A stretch of 64,000 nucleotides of DNA from Aquimarina sp. U1-2 (GTDB lineage: Bacteria; Bacteroidota; Bacteroidia; Flavobacteriales; Flavobacteriaceae): the NCBI RefSeq assembly GCF_017897595.1, contig NZ_JAGKIK010000012.1, forward strand, positions 1-64,000. The letters are read 5' to 3'. A program made the translations under genes and the position numbers. The first letter of the stretch is position 1; every line of letters begins with the position of its first letter. Positions 15,726 to 25,279 of the stretch are shown piece by piece. Below the pieces are notes generated by a model. It saw only the letters and a program-made list of their open reading frames with translations, was not told the DNA's origin and did no database searches.

Positions 15726-15766
15726 AACCTGGATTATGCATTATAAATTCTATTATGGTTTGAAAT
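15726..15766. repeat. One end of the AACCCGG palindrome family
   Basis: AACCTGGATTATGCATTA is nearly the same as the ends of the full copies at 25280-25450 and 56768-56967. The opposite end is missing, so this is a fragment. It abuts an element-B copy. Confidence 0.5.
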
Positions 15767-15780
15767 ATCTTTACTTTCGT

Positions 15781-15834
15781 CTGTCTGGTCGAACCCTTCG
15801 TTAGAGCTCAGGAAAGGCTCAGTCGGGACCTAAT
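15781..15834 (-). repeat. Dispersed intergenic element B, short copy (minus orientation)
   Basis: CTGTCTGGTCGAACCCTTCG followed by AGAGCTCAGGAAAGGCTCAG is the reverse complement of the end of the copies at 25567-25671 and 63007-63099. Only the distal half is present. Confidence 0.7.
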
Positions 15835-16055
15835 TAATGTACCTAAAAATGACCCTTTAAACTCGTCTGAGACAATTGAAAAAAATTGAGTTTTTGACCA
15901 TCAATAGGTTAATTATTAAACTTAGATTGTTAAACTGTTAATCCACCTAGCATTTCGCTTATAAAAAAAAGTAATGAACAATAACAACTGCTCAATTGAT
16001 CTTGAAAGTAAAGCGTATGGCAACCTAATAGAAAATTATTTATATTTTAGTACCT

Positions 16056-17396
16056 ATGATCACAGGTCCATTATTATTACTTCTAATTTTAGCATCAATA
16101 CTTCTAATCATTCTTTGTACTGCTAAATTTAAACTTCATCCATTTTTAGCGCTTATTGTAGCTTCGCTTTTTTTAGGGATTACGGTAAATATTCCATTAC
16201 GAGATATCATTGCATCAATGCAAAAAGGTTTTGGAGGGATCATGAGTTATATCGGGATGATTGTAGTTTTTGGAAGTGTGATAGGGGTATTTCTTGAAAA
16301 ATCTGGAGGTGCTTTAAAAATAGCTCAAAGTATCATCAAATTTACCGGCGAAAAAAGAACTATTCCTGCCATTTCTTTAATTGGGGCGGTGGTGAGCGTT
16401 CCTGTATTTTGCGATAGCGGTTTTATTCTATTGTCAGGATTGGTTGATAAATTGAGTAAATTAAGCAACACTACGAAAGCAAGTTTAAGTTTATCCCTGG
16501 CAACAGGCTTGTATACGACACATACTTTAATTCCTCCTACACCAGGTCCTATAGCTGCAGCCGGAAATATTGGAGCATCGAATTACCTGGGAACGATGAT
16601 TTTGTTAGGCCTGCTTATAAGTGTTCCAACCTTATTAATTACACAATTACTTTCAAAAAGATTAGGGAAAAATATTAATACAAGCACTATTCAGAATTGG
16701 CATAATACAAAAAGAACAGCTCCTGATACAATGCCTACTTTAACAAAAGCATTGATACCCTTGTTATTTCCTATTCTACTTATAGCCTTCGGAACGATAT
16801 CAAGATTAGTTAACATACAAAATGAATGGATTAATTTTATGAGTGATCCCGTAATTGCTATTTTTTTAGGCGCTATAAGTGCGATGTTATTTTTACCTCC
16901 CAAAAAAACAGAAGAACTGAATACATGGTTTACTGAAGCTGTAAAAGTATCGGGTCCGATTTTAATTATCACGGCTGCAGGTGGGGCTTTTGGAGGTGTT
17001 CTAAAGGCTACCCCTTTGTCGAGTTATGTGGGGGAGTGGATGACTGCCGGAGCATCAGGAGATATTCTGGTTTTATTGCTAATTTTTAGTATAGCCGCTG
17101 TTTTAAAATCAGCACAAGGTTCGTCTACAAGCTCTATGGTAATTACATCCTCATTGTTGGCGCCTTTACTACCGATTTTGGAATGGGATTCTGCTATGCA
17201 ATTTGCACTAGCTGTATTAGTAATAGGGGGTGGAGCCATGACGGTTTCCCATTTTAACGATAGTTATTTTTGGGTCGTCTCTCAGTTTAGCGGTATGAGC
17301 GCCAAACAAACCAGTCGCTCATTTACAATTATTACCGCCGTTCAGGGTATTTCGGTATTGCTATTTTCTATATTGATTTGGATTTTATTTGTATAA
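16056..17396 (+). CDS. GntP-family permease (gluconate/glycerate type)
   Basis: 446 residues and about 12 membrane segments, the family size. Typical stretches are the S-V-P-V-F-C-D-S-G-F-I-L-L segment (about 110-125), T-H-T-L-I-P-P-T-P-G-P (about 154-164), the A-Q-G-S-S-T-S-S-M-V-I-T region (about 351-362) and H-F-N-D-S-Y-F-W-V (about 397-405). These proteins import gluconate or other sugar acids with H+. The divergent glycerate kinase/DASS operon suggests glycerate or a sugar acid as substrate, by inference. A nested hairpin at 17398-17533 ends this transcript and the opposing one. Confidence 0.92.
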   Translation: MITGPLLLLLILASILLIILCTAKFKLHPFLALIVASLFLGITVNIPLRDIIASMQKGFGGIMSYIGMIVVFGSVIGVFLEKSGGALKIAQSIIKFTGEKRTIPAISLIGAVVSVPVFCDSGFILLSGLVDKLSKLSNTTKASLSLSLATGLYTTHTLIPPTPGPIAAAGNIGASNYLGTMILLGLLISVPTLLITQLLSKRLGKNINTSTIQNWHNTKRTAPDTMPTLTKALIPLLFPILLIAFGTISRLVNIQNEWINFMSDPVIAIFLGAISAMLFLPPKKTEELNTWFTEAVKVSGPILIITAAGGAFGGVLKATPLSSYVGEWMTAGASGDILVLLLIFSIAAVLKSAQGSSTSSMVITSSLLAPLLPILEWDSAMQFALAVLVIGGGAMTVSHFNDSYFWVVSQFSGMSAKQTSRSFTIITAVQGISVLLFSILIWILFV

Positions 17397-17397
17397 A

Positions 17398-17533
17398 AAA
17401 GAGGGTGTCTAAAAAGTAGTCATTCCGAGAGAAGCGAAGGAATCTGTTGAACTTAAGTTTTTGATAAACAGATTACTTCAAAATTAAAATTTTTCGTAAT
17501 GACGTTTTTTAATACTTTTTAGACATCCTCTTT
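17398..17533. terminator. Large nested hairpin between convergent genes
   Basis: The outer stem is 21 bp with one mismatch: 17398-17418 (AAAGAGG, TGTCTAAAAAGTA) pairs with 17513-17533. Inside it, GTCATT (17419-17424) pairs with AATGAC (17498-17503) and AATCTGTT (17441-17448) with AACAGATT (17467-17474). It lies right after the GntP stop and 36 bp from the OmpA-like gene stop. It would serve as a two-way terminator, and its inner part (GTCATTCCGAG...) resembles mobile flavobacterial palindromes. Confidence 0.85.
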
Positions 17534-17569
17534 AAGCTTTGTATAACAAACTGGTTTAAAACATTATAC

Positions 17570-18394
17570 TTATTTTTTGGACGCATTCTTCATATTTTCT
17601 TTAACCATTCCATAAAACTCGTCAAACTTTGCATCAACAATAATTCTTGTTTCAGTTTCAATACTTTGAGAGCCGTATTCACTTTTTCCTAAAACACTCA
17701 TTCTTTTAGGGTCGACCTTGTGATCATTTTGTAATGATCGTACGACAGCTGCAGCTTGTTTAGCACTTAAATCCCAATTGTCTACTATATTTTTATCTTT
17801 GAAATTAAGTGCATTACTGTTGCCTTCGACTATTATTTTTAAGTCTGGTTTTGCATTTAAGGCTTTAGCTACTTTTCCTAATACGCTTTTGGCCTTATCT
17901 TGAACAGTAGCACTCTTATCATCGTCTCCAAATATAACAGTATTAGCAAGTGTAATAAGTACCACACCGTTTTGCACTCCTATTTTTGCGTCATTGCCTA
18001 ACGCTTGTTTAAATACGGTTAGCGTAGCCAACTTTATAGAATCTCCTTTACTAATGGCGTCATTAATAGATTTAAGTTGCTTATCTTTTGCTTGTAGACT
18101 TTCGAGCGATTTTTCTAAATTTTGTGCTTTTTTCTTAGATAACTCAGTAAAACTACCCATATTGTTTAAGAGGGAGCTATTCGTCTCTTTTAAATCTTTA
18201 ACCTGAGCTTCCATGGTTTCTACCTGAGTTAAGGTAGCCTTTGTCTTCTTTTCGGCATCATTGAGCTTACCTTTGGTAGTTTTAAGCTCTTTTCGAAGCT
18301 TATCTATTTCATCCAGAAGGTCTTTCTTCTTTTGAGCATGTAGGTTGGTAATTGAAATACTTAATAAAATACCGAATACTATAATTCTTTTCAT
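17570..18394 (-). CDS. OmpA-like peptidoglycan-binding protein with coiled coil
   Basis: 274 residues. The signal peptide is 1-21 (ending NLHAQ). A long coiled coil (about 24-120, many K/E/L) is followed by an OmpA C-terminal-like domain (about 140-260) with I-I-V-E-G-N-S-N (about 185) and the W-D-L-S-A-K-Q-A-A-A-V-V segment (about 205-216), which is where OmpA proteins have W-x-L-S-x-x-R-A. The Asp/Arg pair for meso-DAP binding is not fully conserved as far as I can see. It probably tethers the envelope to peptidoglycan. A small lipoprotein gene lies 65 bp upstream on the same strand. Confidence 0.85.
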   Translation of the reverse strand: MKRIIVFGILLSISITNLHAQKKKDLLDEIDKLRKELKTTKGKLNDAEKKTKATLTQVETMEAQVKDLKETNSSLLNNMGSFTELSKKKAQNLEKSLESLQAKDKQLKSINDAISKGDSIKLATLTVFKQALGNDAKIGVQNGVVLITLANTVIFGDDDKSATVQDKAKSVLGKVAKALNAKPDLKIIVEGNSNALNFKDKNIVDNWDLSAKQAAAVVRSLQNDHKVDPKRMSVLGKSEYGSQSIETETRIIVDAKFDEFYGMVKENMKNASKK

Positions 18395-18459
18395 TGATTT
18401 AGCGATTTGTTGCAGTTGCTAAAGTAAAACTTTTTTATAAATTATAATAGTTCTTACTT

Positions 18460-18882
18460 TTATGACTTGTTTAAAAGCCTTTTCGCATTGCGTATACTTG
18501 AGTTAATTTGATCTTTCAATTTATTAACTTCAATTTTTTCTTCTTTTAATAATTCTATCTGGGATGAAATTTCTTTCGCATCTGTTTCTTCGTCATGCGG
18601 AAACTTTTCACTAAAATCACTCATCCAGGTCATCATAAAATCGTAAGCGTCTTTAAGATCTTGTTGTGCTTGGATATAAGGAGTTGCTGCTGTCGTAGTA
18701 TCAGTTTTAGGCTCAAGTTCTTTTATAAGGCTGCTAATTTCTCCCATTTTGGGCATCACCTCGTCGTGAACACTAATTACTTCTTCCATAATCGCATCGA
18801 ATTTTTGCTCTTCTTCAGATAATTTGTTGCAGGAAACAAAAGCTAGTAATATACAGGCGTAAAACAAAAAATATGATTTCAT
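18460..18882 (-). CDS. Small helical lipoprotein, unknown function
   Basis: 140 residues. Signal peptide with lipobox L-A-F-V-S-C18. The mature part is acidic and almost entirely helical with heptad-like patterns, ending in a basic K-R-L-L-N-K-S. Similar flavobacterial proteins have been given the misleading name viral A-type inclusion protein. It is encoded just before the OmpA-like coiled-coil protein, so an envelope role is likely; nothing more specific can be said. Confidence 0.75.
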   Translation of the reverse strand: MKSYFLFYACILLAFVSCNKLSEEEQKFDAIMEEVISVHDEVMPKMGEISSLIKELEPKTDTTTAATPYIQAQQDLKDAYDFMMTWMSDFSEKFPHDEETDAKEISSQIELLKEEKIEVNKLKDQINSSIRNAKRLLNKS

Positions 18883-18964
18883 AAGTTGCTATTTTTGTGA
18901 GTAAAGATATTATTTTCTTGGTTTTTATATGTACTATTTATATAATGATTATCACTTTTATTTG

Positions 18965-19020
18965 AACCCGGGTTATGTATTTTAAGCCGTAATAGATTTT
19001 ATGATGCATGATCAGGATTT
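18965..19020. repeat. Short derivative of the AACCCGG palindrome family
   Basis: AACCCGGGTTATGTATTTTA runs straight into AAGCCGTAATAGATTTTATG and ends ATGCATGATCAGGATTT. These are the two ends of the long copies joined without the centre, as expected from an internal deletion. It lies between the lipoprotein gene and the TonB-receptor gene end. Confidence 0.6.
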
Positions 19021-19059
19021 ATTATTAGACGTGATAACGGGTATCTATAAATTTTAACT

Positions 19060-21438
19060 TTAAAAATCAATTTTAAACGATATACCATAAGTGCGTGGTG
19101 CTGCTGTTCTTACTTGTCGATTTCCGCTACTTGTATCTGCACTACCAAATGCCAAATAGGTTTGGTCTGTCATATTTTGCCCCCATGCTGATATTTGATA
19201 CTTACCCATGTGAATTGAAGCCTGAGCGTTTATAATAGTATATGAAGGTTGTTCTAGTTGATTTTGAATATCGGTATAATAGCTGCCAATATTTCTTATC
19301 TCTCCACGTAAACTGGCTCGGGCATTCTTAGAAACAGGAATGGTATATTGTGCGGCGGTAAATAGCGTATGTGTTGGGGTGTTAGACAATCGATTTCCCC
19401 CAATTGGAGTTATCGAAATTTCACTGGTTTCAAAATTAGCAAGGCGGCTTAATTCAAAATTTTTATACTCGGTATCTGTTATTCCTACATTTGCCTCTAA
19501 CTGCAAGCCTTTGAAAGGTATGGCTGTGGCTTCTAACTCTAGTCCAGCAGACTGTGCATCTCCAACATTTTCTCTAGTAGCTACAACGGGAGTTACCAGA
19601 TTAAAAAACTGAAGGTCTTCCCATGAAATGAAATATGCAGCAACAGCTAGATTTAGCTTGTTATTCAAGGCGCTTGCCTTATATCCAACTTCAAAATTGT
19701 TCGAAAATTCTGGATCAAAGGTTTGGGCATCTTCGGTAGGGAGGCCTTGTGCATTGATACCTCCCGCTCTAAAACCTCTAGTGTAGCTTGCGTATACGTT
19801 TGAATTGGGATTTAATTGGTAAGAGAATGCAAATTTTGGGGAAATAGCTTCGTAAGTTCCATCTTTGGAAATGTCGGCAGAGTTTTGAATAAGTTCTTCG
19901 CCATCAAATACCAAGTCATTGAACTCGTTAAAGGTATTTTTTCGGTTTTCAAAATCGTAACGAAAACCTACTGTAGCTTTTAAAGATGTTGTGAAAGAAT
20001 ACTCGAGTTCACCAAAAGCTGCATATCCATAATTCTCCCCTTTGTTTTTAAAAATTGAGAATGTATCTTGGTCTAATTCGAAAGCTAAGTTGGTTGATGG
20101 CTCATACAGCACTTGTGAAAAACCAAAAACCCCAGCTGTATACTGGATTCTTGAATCTGTTTGTTTCGAATGTATTCTAAATTCTTGTGTCCAAACTTCT
20201 TGCGGATTAAGATCTTCACCAATTTCATTATTGGTAAATGAATGAAAAAAACCTGGAAAGTCTATATCCTCAAAAGCCAAAACAATGTTTTGATATGTAG
20301 ATATAGAAATGATTCCTATTTGGGGTGTACTATATTTAAATACTAGAGAGGTGTTGGTGATATTACGCTCATGATTTCCTAATCGACTTAAATAAATTTT
20401 GTCTGGATCTTGAAATGCAACTTCTTTATTAGGTTGAGAAACAAAAAATCCTGAGGCATTTGACCAATCTCTCTGGGCTTTGACGTTAACAGTAGCACTC
20501 CATCGATCAGAAATCAGCCATTTTAAAAACACATTTCCATATAAATTACGCTCATCACCAACAGTTTGCCCGTTTAAAGAGGCGTCTGGTACGTTAGCAA
20601 ACTCATCATCATTTTTCCAATATCCCTCTCTATCCTGAAACAACCCTGAAAATCCAAAAAATAATTTGTCTTTTATAACAGGGGTTTTTATCGCTACGCT
20701 ATGACGATTTAAATTTAGATTGCCAAAACCGAGCTCAACAAAACCTTGTGTAGTATTTGAAGGTTTTTTAGTTGTTATATTTACTACACCTCCCATAGCA
20801 TTGCGACCAAAAAGTGTGCCTTGAGGGCCTCTTAAAATTTCGATACGTTCAATATCTGTAAGAGCAAATCCATTGGCTAGTATATCTAGATTATTAACAT
20901 CATCTATATATGTGGCTACTGCTGGATTTTCACTAAAAACCTGTATCCCACGAATAGCTTGTACTTGTTGAAAACCGACACCTAGTTCCTGATAAAGGTA
21001 ATTGGGAACGATTGCAGTGAGACCGGATAATCCCCATAGTCGTGTTGCTTCTACTGTTTTTGAATTTATATGAGTGACAGCTACAGGAGTTTCTCGTAAT
21101 AATTCTTCTCTTTTTTGTGCGGCAACTACGACTTCATCGAGAGTTTCAGTGCTTTTTTGAAGTACAATATTCAAAGTTGTGGTTTTTAATTGTACAACCT
21201 TAGTGGCGTAGCCTAGTGCAGAAATTTCGATCATTGCGTTTTGAGCCGGTAATTGCAGTTTGTACTCACCTTTTTTATTTGTAGAAGTACCCATGGTAGT
21301 GTTTAATACTTTTAATGAAGCATAGGCAATTCCTTGTTTTTGTTGATTTCTCACCGTTCCCTGAATATAGATTTGAGAATGTCCTATTTGTATACATAGT
21401 AAAATCATGAGTACACAATATAATGATGTAAGTTTCAT
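19060..21438 (-). CDS. TonB-dependent outer-membrane receptor
   Basis: 792 residues. Signal peptide 1-21 (ending IGHSQ), then a carboxypeptidase-like regulatory domain (about 22-95), TonB-box-like E-V-V-V-A-A-Q-K-R (about 101-109), plug domain (about 115-225, with I-L-R-G-P-Q-G-T-L-F-G-R-N-A-M-G-G) and a barrel ending F-K-I-D-F. The plug wording is like siderophore receptors of the FyuA/IroN-like or FecA-like kind. It lies 120 bp after a PepSY membrane protein gene, which in turn follows a second receptor; the three probably serve iron or another metal chelate. The dispersed hairpin element copy 2 occupies its immediate upstream region. Confidence 0.93.
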   Translation of the reverse strand: MKLTSLYCVLMILLCIQIGHSQIYIQGTVRNQQKQGIAYASLKVLNTTMGTSTNKKGEYKLQLPAQNAMIEISALGYATKVVQLKTTTLNIVLQKSTETLDEVVVAAQKREELLRETPVAVTHINSKTVEATRLWGLSGLTAIVPNYLYQELGVGFQQVQAIRGIQVFSENPAVATYIDDVNNLDILANGFALTDIERIEILRGPQGTLFGRNAMGGVVNITTKKPSNTTQGFVELGFGNLNLNRHSVAIKTPVIKDKLFFGFSGLFQDREGYWKNDDEFANVPDASLNGQTVGDERNLYGNVFLKWLISDRWSATVNVKAQRDWSNASGFFVSQPNKEVAFQDPDKIYLSRLGNHERNITNTSLVFKYSTPQIGIISISTYQNIVLAFEDIDFPGFFHSFTNNEIGEDLNPQEVWTQEFRIHSKQTDSRIQYTAGVFGFSQVLYEPSTNLAFELDQDTFSIFKNKGENYGYAAFGELEYSFTTSLKATVGFRYDFENRKNTFNEFNDLVFDGEELIQNSADISKDGTYEAISPKFAFSYQLNPNSNVYASYTRGFRAGGINAQGLPTEDAQTFDPEFSNNFEVGYKASALNNKLNLAVAAYFISWEDLQFFNLVTPVVATRENVGDAQSAGLELEATAIPFKGLQLEANVGITDTEYKNFELSRLANFETSEISITPIGGNRLSNTPTHTLFTAAQYTIPVSKNARASLRGEIRNIGSYYTDIQNQLEQPSYTIINAQASIHMGKYQISAWGQNMTDQTYLAFGSADTSSGNRQVRTAAPRTYGISFKIDF

Positions 21439-21462
21439 ACGTTTAATTTTTTTGTTTTTTAG

Positions 21463-21554
21463 TTGTCAGACCTGCCTGCCTAGCGGCTGGTAGGTGAGTG
21501 GAATCGCCATTTAATCATATTAATGGGTATCATCTTTATTGTTATGGCTTATTT
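21463..21554 (-). repeat. Intercistronic hairpin element, copy 2 (copy 1 at 1258-1349)
   Basis: It begins right after the PepSY gene stop (21559, reading on the minus strand) and ends about 25 bp before the receptor ATG at 21438, exactly the setting of copy 1 between precursors 7 and 6. The stem ACCTGCC with GGTAGGT (one G-U) is preserved relative to copy 1 by a paired change. The A-rich stretch between element and ATG is also similar. Confidence 0.7.
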
Positions 21555-21558
21555 CATA

Positions 21559-22821
21559 TCAAGAGGTACGAAATGTTATTCTTCGTTTTTTATTTAATTT
21601 TAGAATAAATTCAATACAGAGAATAGCAAGTACGCTTATGCCAAATAAAGGAAATACCAGAGAAAGTATGACTAGTACTGTAATTATACCATAGCCGATT
21701 TTAAAGGCTACTGGGACTTTGGGGACACCCCAGGTGCCATTACGTTTTCGTAACGCATAAGAAAACAATGCAGATAGACTTAGTATTGTCAATGCAATGG
21801 CTGTACATAACATCAACCACCAGTTCCAAGCTCCAAATTCGCCTTGATGAAACGCCATAACCCATAATCGAGCACGCATTAAGACACCTACGTCACTCCA
21901 ATGATTGGTCATTATGATATGACCAGAATATTGATCAAAATGTACTTTCTTTTGAGACTCCAGGTTTGACGGATTGTAATTTGAAGCACTAAACACACTA
22001 CTAGGTCCATTAGGAAGATGAACAGTAACTATCCCCGGTAGTTGAAGAGCTTTTGCTTTATTTATCATTTGATCGATTGTTAAAGGTTGCACTTTAATTT
22101 CAGAACGGAACTCCCTTCCTTCCCAGGTAGAAGGATATCCTGTATTGGTCACTTTTTGAACGCGTTTAAAATTATCGCCAAATACATCTGTCCATGGAAA
22201 ACCACCTGCAAGAATTAAAAGTAACAATCCAGACATCCAAAATCCTGAGATTGCATGAATGTCTCTATAAATAATTCTTTTACCTTGACGTAGTCTTGGC
22301 ACAAAAACACCTTTCAACATTTGTTGTCGTGCTGGCCACCATACATAAAGCCCTGTGATGATAAGAACTACCATCCAGCTGGCAATGAGTTCTATAATTT
22401 TGGTACCAAACTTTCCCATGAGTAATTCCCCGTGTAGTTTACGAACTTTGAACATATCGGTATCTTTGGTTGCAATAGTACCAGAGACTTTCCCAGTGTA
22501 GGGATTAACATAAACACTACTTTTTCTACCAAATCGTCCTGACACAAATTGAGTAGCCTGATCGGCATTAGCTGATAGTACGATGGCATTCAATTTTTCA
22601 CTAGTATTGTTGCGTGCAATTTGCCATTGTTCTTGAAAAGATATGGGCGTTCCCTCTACAGCCACTTTTTTAATGTGTTTTTGCCTGGGGGTTTCATAGT
22701 TGGTCTTAAAAAGATAGATGCCTCCTGTTATTGATATAATGAGAACAAATGGCAAAGAAATTAGGCCAGCAATGAAGTGCCATTTCCATAGCCATTTATT
22801 TAAATTTTTATTTTTTTTCAT
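21559..22821 (-). CDS. PepSY-associated membrane protein (iron-regulated type)
   Basis: 420 residues. An N-terminal membrane segment (about 14-34), PepSY-type extracytoplasmic regions, a central helix pair with D-I-H-A-I-S-G-F-W (about 187-195), and C-terminal helices (about 335-415) ending in a Lys/Arg-rich tail. It belongs to the PepSY_TM family that often neighbours siderophore receptors and is proposed to help reduce or release metal in the periplasm. Here it lies between two TonB-dependent receptors in one orientation, 161 bp after the first. The exact reaction is not established. Confidence 0.9.
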   Translation of the reverse strand: MKKNKNLNKWLWKWHFIAGLISLPFVLIISITGGIYLFKTNYETPRQKHIKKVAVEGTPISFQEQWQIARNNTSEKLNAIVLSANADQATQFVSGRFGRKSSVYVNPYTGKVSGTIATKDTDMFKVRKLHGELLMGKFGTKIIELIASWMVVLIITGLYVWWPARQQMLKGVFVPRLRQGKRIIYRDIHAISGFWMSGLLLLILAGGFPWTDVFGDNFKRVQKVTNTGYPSTWEGREFRSEIKVQPLTIDQMINKAKALQLPGIVTVHLPNGPSSVFSASNYNPSNLESQKKVHFDQYSGHIIMTNHWSDVGVLMRARLWVMAFHQGEFGAWNWWLMLCTAIALTILSLSALFSYALRKRNGTWGVPKVPVAFKIGYGIITVLVILSLVFPLFGISVLAILCIEFILKLNKKRRITFRTS

Positions 22822-22982
22822 GCCTTTAACTATTTTTAATTGTTGAAAATGAAATAACTAAAAATTGAGAACGTATGTAACTGTTACGCTTTCTCATTAA
22901 GGATTTTAAACATTTTGTTTGATGAAGAAATTTTTAAAATTTTATAACTATTGGTTTCATGTTTTCATCTTCGAGCAAATGG

Positions 22983-25133
22983 TTAAAAATTATATCGGGC
23001 TCCAAAATGAAAGGCTAGTGGGTTTCCGATGGTAAATGTATTTTCATTTCTGAAACGGTTAAACGAAGCTCTGGCAGCATATAATTCATCAAAAATATTA
23101 AGAGCATGCCCCCAAATTTCAAAAGCTTTATACGTTACAGTTGCTCTTATGTTAAATACATTATGTCCATCGTAGGTCGCTGTTGCTGTGGTGCCATCAT
23201 CATTTTGAATTTGTCCTTCAAAACTTGTATTGTAGGATCCTACAAGTTCATGTTCTGCAGTGATACTAAATCTTGTGTTTTTATTCAATTCTTTTCGATA
23301 GGTAATCAGCGAAGTGCCTAAAAGACTAGGTGCAGTTTCTCTATCGGTATCGGAGTAATCTGTACCTCTGTCAAAAAAATCGATGTATCGATGTTGAGCA
23401 TAACTTCCATTATGAGTGATCGAGATGTTTTTATTGGGGCGAAATGTAATTCCGTATTCAATACCATAAGATCGGGTACTACCAGCGTTGGTATTAAAAA
23501 AAATATCGTTTTCATCTCGAAGTGTAATCAAAGTATTTCTACCTTCTAGAACGTAGAGCGCAGCATCAATTGTTATTTTGGACCTCGAGGTGAAATACCC
23601 ACCGATTTCATAATTATGATATCGGCTTGGTTGTATGCCTCGAAGTTCATTTCGGTTACGGTACAGCGTAGATACTTGAGGTGGTGTAAAACCTTGAGAA
23701 TAATTCCCATATATACCGAAACTTCTATTAAAATTATAATTAGCGCCTAGTTTTGGTGTTATATTATTAAACGTGTCTACAGTATCATCTACGCCTGCAA
23801 TACCATCTACCTGATTATCATAATCATATTCGAACGCATCATATCGTAATGCAGCCGTTATTTTTAACGATGCTATTGGCGAGATTTCATATTGAAAAAA
23901 ACCTGCATAATTTAAAATGTCTGCTTTGTAATTTAGGATGAAATCACCGGTATTGGTTGTAAAACTGATATTTCTGCCGGTTTGGGTATCAACGAGTACA
24001 TCGGTAGTCTCAGCCTGATAGTTTTGAGGGGAGTAATCTGTAGTAGCTCCCACTATTAAGCTCGAGTTAGCAAAATTCATATCGAGTTTGTGTTGAATCA
24101 AACCTACATAACTTCTAAATTGATTTGAGTTTACCTCTCCAGAACCAAATCCGGTGAGTTGTCCCTGGTTTCTAAACTGCCTAATTCTATACGACGGATT
24201 TTGATCCATTTGATTGTTTCTGATGATGAAATTAAATGACGTTTTATTGTTAGCATTCCATAATTTATCAAATGTGGATCTGGCTCTAAAGGCGATAGCT
24301 TCTCTCTCTGTAAAAGTTTGCTCGCTTTCATAATTGCCCGCTGTATAATCTGCTTCACTCAATGATCCCGCCATATCAGATCTATAATCAATGATATCAA
24401 AGACAGTAGTCCATTTTAAGGTAGCATTAATATCATACACGGTTTTGAAGGTAATAGCAGTTTTCTCATAATCGCTATGGGCAACAGGACCGTCTTCCCT
24501 TTGAGCATATTGCCCCCCTAGATAAAATCCAAATTTTTTACTGGGCTGATCTGAAATTTCAAATTCGTATCGGGTCAATCCCAGGTCATTTCTTTGAAAG
24601 CTAAGACTACCACTTAAATCTTGAGACGGAGCCTTGGTGATAAAATTAAAGCTGCCACCTATAGATTCGCTTCCGTAAATACTGGAAGCCGGCCCTTTAA
24701 GTACTTCAATTCGACCGTACGATAAATCATTCATTTCTAAAAGTGCATTGTGATTAAAAACAGAAGTAGGTCGAATTTGTAGTCCGTCTTCAAGATATAG
24801 AAACAGTGCTTTGGTCGAAATTGGTGAGCGCACGGCCATAAAATGCTGTTCATTGCTAGCTGCTCGTGATGTTGACATAAATACGCCAGGCACTTGGTTA
24901 ACCAGCTGGTCAATTCCGAAGGCTTTAGTTTCTTCTATGCTCTGAGCATTTAAGGTTGCTATAGACCCCGGAACTTCAGAGCGTTTTTGTATCTCTCTAC
25001 TGGCCGAAGTTACTAGCACTTCTTCCAACAATTCTTCAGATGGTACACTTTGATTATTTTTTTTCTCTGATTCTTGAGCGTAATTAAAAGTCGCCAAGGA
25101 TAGCGTTATGATGCATGTGAGGATGTATTTCAT
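22983..25133 (-). CDS. TonB-dependent siderophore-type receptor
   Basis: 716 residues. Signal peptide 1-20 (ending FNYAQ). There is no carboxypeptidase-like domain: the plug starts soon after (E-V-L-V-T-S-A-S-R, about 38-46; L-K-G-P-A-S-S-I-Y-G-S-E-S-I-G-G, about 137-152). The barrel carries the usual N-F-N-R-S-F-G-I-Y-G-N-Y-S-Q-G-F-T-P-P block (about 468-486) and ends G-A-R-Y-N-F. It imports an iron chelate or a related compound across the outer membrane, with the PepSY protein and second receptor downstream. The 840-bp region upstream holds repeats and should contain its promoter; no Fur box was identified by eye. Confidence 0.93.
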   Translation of the reverse strand: MKYILTCIITLSLATFNYAQESEKKNNQSVPSEELLEEVLVTSASREIQKRSEVPGSIATLNAQSIEETKAFGIDQLVNQVPGVFMSTSRAASNEQHFMAVRSPISTKALFLYLEDGLQIRPTSVFNHNALLEMNDLSYGRIEVLKGPASSIYGSESIGGSFNFITKAPSQDLSGSLSFQRNDLGLTRYEFEISDQPSKKFGFYLGGQYAQREDGPVAHSDYEKTAITFKTVYDINATLKWTTVFDIIDYRSDMAGSLSEADYTAGNYESEQTFTEREAIAFRARSTFDKLWNANNKTSFNFIIRNNQMDQNPSYRIRQFRNQGQLTGFGSGEVNSNQFRSYVGLIQHKLDMNFANSSLIVGATTDYSPQNYQAETTDVLVDTQTGRNISFTTNTGDFILNYKADILNYAGFFQYEISPIASLKITAALRYDAFEYDYDNQVDGIAGVDDTVDTFNNITPKLGANYNFNRSFGIYGNYSQGFTPPQVSTLYRNRNELRGIQPSRYHNYEIGGYFTSRSKITIDAALYVLEGRNTLITLRDENDIFFNTNAGSTRSYGIEYGITFRPNKNISITHNGSYAQHRYIDFFDRGTDYSDTDRETAPSLLGTSLITYRKELNKNTRFSITAEHELVGSYNTSFEGQIQNDDGTTATATYDGHNVFNIRATVTYKAFEIWGHALNIFDELYAARASFNRFRNENTFTIGNPLAFHFGARYNF

Positions 25134-25279
25134 TGTTGTAATGAATTATTTTAACCATCTTCCTACCTTGCAAGAAATGGTTAAGAAGATGGCGTCTTTT
25201 TGTTTAAAAGATTTTTGATTGCGAACTGGGTTATATTTTTCAGCAAACGGAAAAAAGTGTACTCCAGTTCTATATTTTA

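Larger units (their letters stand above)
15410..16055. other. Divergent intergenic region with repeats
   Basis: It lies between the divergent DASS and GntP genes and has no ORF I support. It holds two short hairpins at 15541-15616, an end of the AACCCGG palindrome family (15726-15766), and one copy of the dispersed element B (15781-15834). Promoters for both neighbours should be here; a TATATTTT segment about 10 bp before the GntP gene is the only weak -7-like box I see. Confidence 0.6.
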
